Assembly: GCA_030834835.1 (NCBI GenBank)
Contig: JAUQXD010000440.1
Coordinates: 1 to 6,185 of the forward strand
DNA: 6,185 bases
Source: Thermoflexales bacterium
GTDB taxonomy: Bacteria > Chloroflexota > Anaerolineae > Fen-1058
Direction: 5' to 3'
The position numbers were made by a program, and so were the translations under genes. Positions 5,901 to 6,185 of the stretch are shown one piece after another. Position 1 is the stretch's first letter; each line of letters starts with the position of its first letter. The notes under the pieces were generated by a model that was given only the letters and a program-made list of their open reading frames with translations, did not search any database and was not told where the DNA came from.

Positions 5901-6185
5901 CGGGCCAAAGGCTTCCACCAGGCGCTCGACCGTCGCGCGATCGGCATCGACGGATATCTTGCGGGCGGGCGGCGGCGCCTGGACTGCTGGCGGCGTCTCA
6001 ATCTCTGGCAGCGGGCCGGTACTGCCGAGCTGTTTCAGCCAATCGGGGGTCTCTTCGGCTGGTGCTTGATCGAGCGGCGGAACTGCGACTTGCAGCTGTG
6101 ACAACCAATCGGGCGTTTCACCCGACGGTTCGGCTGAGATCGCCGTTTGATCGAGCGGCCCGGTGCTGCCGAGCTGCCGCAGCCA
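2985..6185 (-). CDS. Large acidic repeat protein with DWL motifs, five tandem helical blocks and a C-terminal TPR (N-terminus outside window)
   Basis: The frame is open from the right edge to a TGA at 2987-2985: 1066 residues, with the true start outside. Order, numbered from the window edge: three DWL-type motifs (W1, W27, W49); a Gly/Ala-rich hydrophobic stretch (about 125-149); five tandem 79-90-residue blocks (180-588); six more DWL-type motifs (616-773), one of them SWL; a Pro/Glu/Val linker with VAAQP repeats; an Arg/Pro-rich basic stretch (893-939); and two TPR-like helix pairs at the end (about 960-1064). No enzyme motif is visible. Most of it should be disordered or helical and strongly acidic except for the basic stretch. 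It resembles TPR-containing repeat proteins that I associate with Chloroflexota, whose role is undefined. A scaffold or adaptor role is inference. It lies upstream of ndk on the same strand and may share a transcript. Confidence 0.85.
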   Translation of the reverse strand, partial: WLRQLGSTGPLDQTAISAEPSGETPDWLSQLQVAVPPLDQAPAEETPDWLKQLGSTGPLPEIETPPAVQAPPPARKISVDADRATVERLVEAFGPSPATPVEPVSAEVEETASFSLGDAASEVGKAGAGLVLGGAALAGAAASGLAGLVKGHDEQPVEEAALQAAAAQTAAAEIPESTTMEAAAILEGDVSPDDALAFLARLSAGKEDQLRAEAEAEAESRMAAIMGRKAEPVVEAKPVEPEPVIEPVAEVVTPEPTAMEAAAILEGDISPDDALAFLTRLSAGKEDQLRAEAEAEAESRMATIMGRKPTAPLAETKPVEPEPVIEPVAEVEVPQVAVPEPAAMEAAAILEGDVSPDDALAFFARLTAGKEDQLRAEAQAEGESRMAAIMGRKAEPVIEAKPVEPEPVVEPVAEVVTPEPTAMEASAILEGNISPDDALAFLTRLSAGKEDQLRAEAEAEAESRMAAIMGRKPTAPLAEAKPVEPEPVIEPVAEIVVPEVATPEVVVSEPAAMEAAAILEGDISPDDALAFLTRLSAGKEDQLRAEAEAEAESRMVSIMGRKPTAPLAEAKPVEPELVIEPAAEAVEPEQPIELAMPVASIESEPAEGISTDGTTDWLAQLSAAAASAGAEPAVETPAEESHDWLKGLGEPAPVPMAADELPDWLRAMRPPDESFTAEPALAEETAEMETTPAEELPSWLRSMQPVAEELIPFDDTTAAETTAEVEAVGEGSVADVMPSTELPDWLQDLQPSAAAAELTPAEALPDWLRNLQPESIEVVAHQASVSEPVVEPPHVEEVPVAAQPVAAQPIAAQPEVVEPLTEGLPEPIITPISERMNLGVAEVKPEAVATPTTPVALTWWTQSAEDEGEAPIAELPAPVRTVSTTARPSAAPGAPTVTPRGTVAPRAPITRAMRDRLPERSTREPRRRDVRSTEPRRAEVPAPIVSSVNVDPLVEQLEADKFNHVVRLELARAWWSMGNRDSALAEYGKLINPAQVENLSDEELAEIEERDFADAGPLANDLIVDLERIVEIDEHPAWSRLLGDVYMKTGDLAQALEMYRRALSQL
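2988..3344 (-). other. C-terminal TPR domain of the large repeat protein
   Basis: Two helix-turn-helix units fit the TPR pattern: LARAWWSMGNRDSALAEYGK, and later WSRLLGDVYMKTGDLAQALE followed by MYRRAL. Both carry the typical small residue, Gly before Asp/Asn, and A-L-x-x-Y/M spacing. Between them an acidic stretch and another helix (NDLIVDLERIVEID) probably form a third, degenerate unit. TPRs usually bind partner proteins. This is the only clearly globular part of the protein in the window. Confidence 0.7.
3369..3509 (-). other. Arg/Pro-rich basic linker of the large repeat protein
   Basis: About 47 residues just before the TPR are rich in Arg, Pro and Thr (for example REPRRRDVRSTEPRR), while the rest of the protein is markedly acidic. 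Such a patch could contact nucleic acid, acidic membrane lipids or the acidic repeats of the same protein; nothing here decides between these. Confidence 0.6.
3744..3788 (-). repeat. Three 15-bp tandem repeats encoding VAAQP/IAAQP
   Basis: Three successive five-residue units (VAAQP, VAAQP, IAAQP) are encoded by near-identical 15-base units within the Pro/Val-rich linker. This is a low-complexity spacer likely to vary in length by slippage. Confidence 0.6.
3867..4349 (-). repeat. Central cluster of six DWL-type motifs
   Basis: Within 161 residues the motif recurs as TDWLAQL, HDWLKGL, PDWLRAM, PSWLRSM, PDWLQDL and PDWLRNL, at irregular spacings of 20 to 46 residues, separated by acidic Ala/Pro/Glu linkers. 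Four of them are preceded by Glu-Leu-Pro or Ala-Leu-Pro. Trp and Leu are fixed, and Asp is present in five of six. The irregular spacing suggests short docking motifs in a disordered chain rather than a folded repeat. Confidence 0.7.
4422..5648 (-). repeat. Five tandem 79-90-residue blocks in an A-B-A-B-B order
   Basis: Blocks start at Met codons at 5648, 5411, 5156, 4919 and 4649 (periods 79, 85, 79 and 90 residues). Each has MEAAAILEG, then SPDDALAF, then RLSAGKEDQLRAEAEAEAES, then an IMGRK end, then a Pro/Glu/Val linker with KPVEPEPVIEP. Blocks 1 and 3 share GDVSPDD, ARL and GRKAEP. Blocks 2, 4 and 5 share ISPDD, TRL and GRKPTAPL. The shared differences show that a two-block unit was duplicated as a whole. 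The acidic core is predicted to be one long helix. High DNA similarity points to recent duplication or gene conversion and makes the region prone to assembly error. Confidence 0.85.
5739..5813 (-). other. Gly/Ala-rich hydrophobic stretch of the large repeat protein
   Basis: About 25 residues (GKAGAGLVLGGAALAGAAAS, then GLAGL) without any charge between the flanking Lys residues form the only hydrophobic segment in the protein. GxxxG/A spacing resembles a glycine zipper. It could be a single membrane helix dividing the N-terminal DWL motifs from the repeat array, or a helix-packing segment. Hydrophobicity is modest because of the many Gly and Ala residues. Confidence 0.5.
6003..6185 (-). repeat. 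N-terminal DWL-type motifs, continuing beyond the right edge
   Basis: The window begins within a motif (WLRQLGSTGPLDQ) and is followed by PDWLSQL and PDWLKQLGSTGPL, spaced 26 and 22 residues apart (Trp to Trp). The first and third share QLGSTGPL exactly, and the units share a PLDQ...ETPDWL layout. They are more regular than the central cluster, and the array probably extends outside the window. Confidence 0.7.

Overview
The window is GC-rich and carries four complete genes and parts of two others. I see no rRNA, tRNA, CRISPR array or transposase gene. A Chloroflexota-like bacterium is my best guess. The main reason is the large protein on the right: acidic, with repeated DWL motifs, repeated helix blocks ending in GRK and a C-terminal TPR, a style I associate with that phylum. 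This is recollection plus composition, not a search result.

Layout. (1) Positions 1-519, minus strand: the N-terminal 173 residues of a metal-dependent hydrolase resembling peptidase M19/amidohydrolase proteins, running off the left edge. (2) Positions 520-833: a divergent intergenic region. It has a strong sigma70-type promoter with an operator-like palindrome for the hydrolase, a 106-bp inverted-repeat element flanked by ACAT on both sides (MITE-like), and a TTGACA promoter for the rightward genes. (3) Positions 834-2392, plus strand: a probable three-gene operon of an unrecognised four-helix membrane protein, the ribosomal silencing factor RsfS (which appears to start at a non-AUG codon) and a Bax inhibitor-1 family membrane protein. 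It ends in a bidirectional hairpin terminator at 2418-2452. (4) Positions 2473-6185, minus strand: ndk (nucleoside diphosphate kinase), preceded on the same strand by a very large repeat protein that runs off the right edge. The large gene ends 62 bases before the ndk start with no obvious terminator or strong promoter between, so the two may be co-transcribed.

How they fit together. rsfS (translation silencing), ndk (NTP pools) and the BI-1 gene (membrane ion/stress homeostasis) are housekeeping genes. The large protein is the least explained object: at least 1066 residues, nine DWL-type motifs in two clusters, five tandem 79-90-residue blocks arranged A-B-A-B-B, a Gly/Ala-rich hydrophobic stretch, an Arg-rich linker and a C-terminal TPR domain. 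It looks like a modular scaffold or adaptor, but its function cannot be read from this window. The most checkable oddities are the rsfS start region (no AUG, GUG or UUG near the N-terminus, plus a perfect 9-bp tandem duplication) and the MITE-like element.
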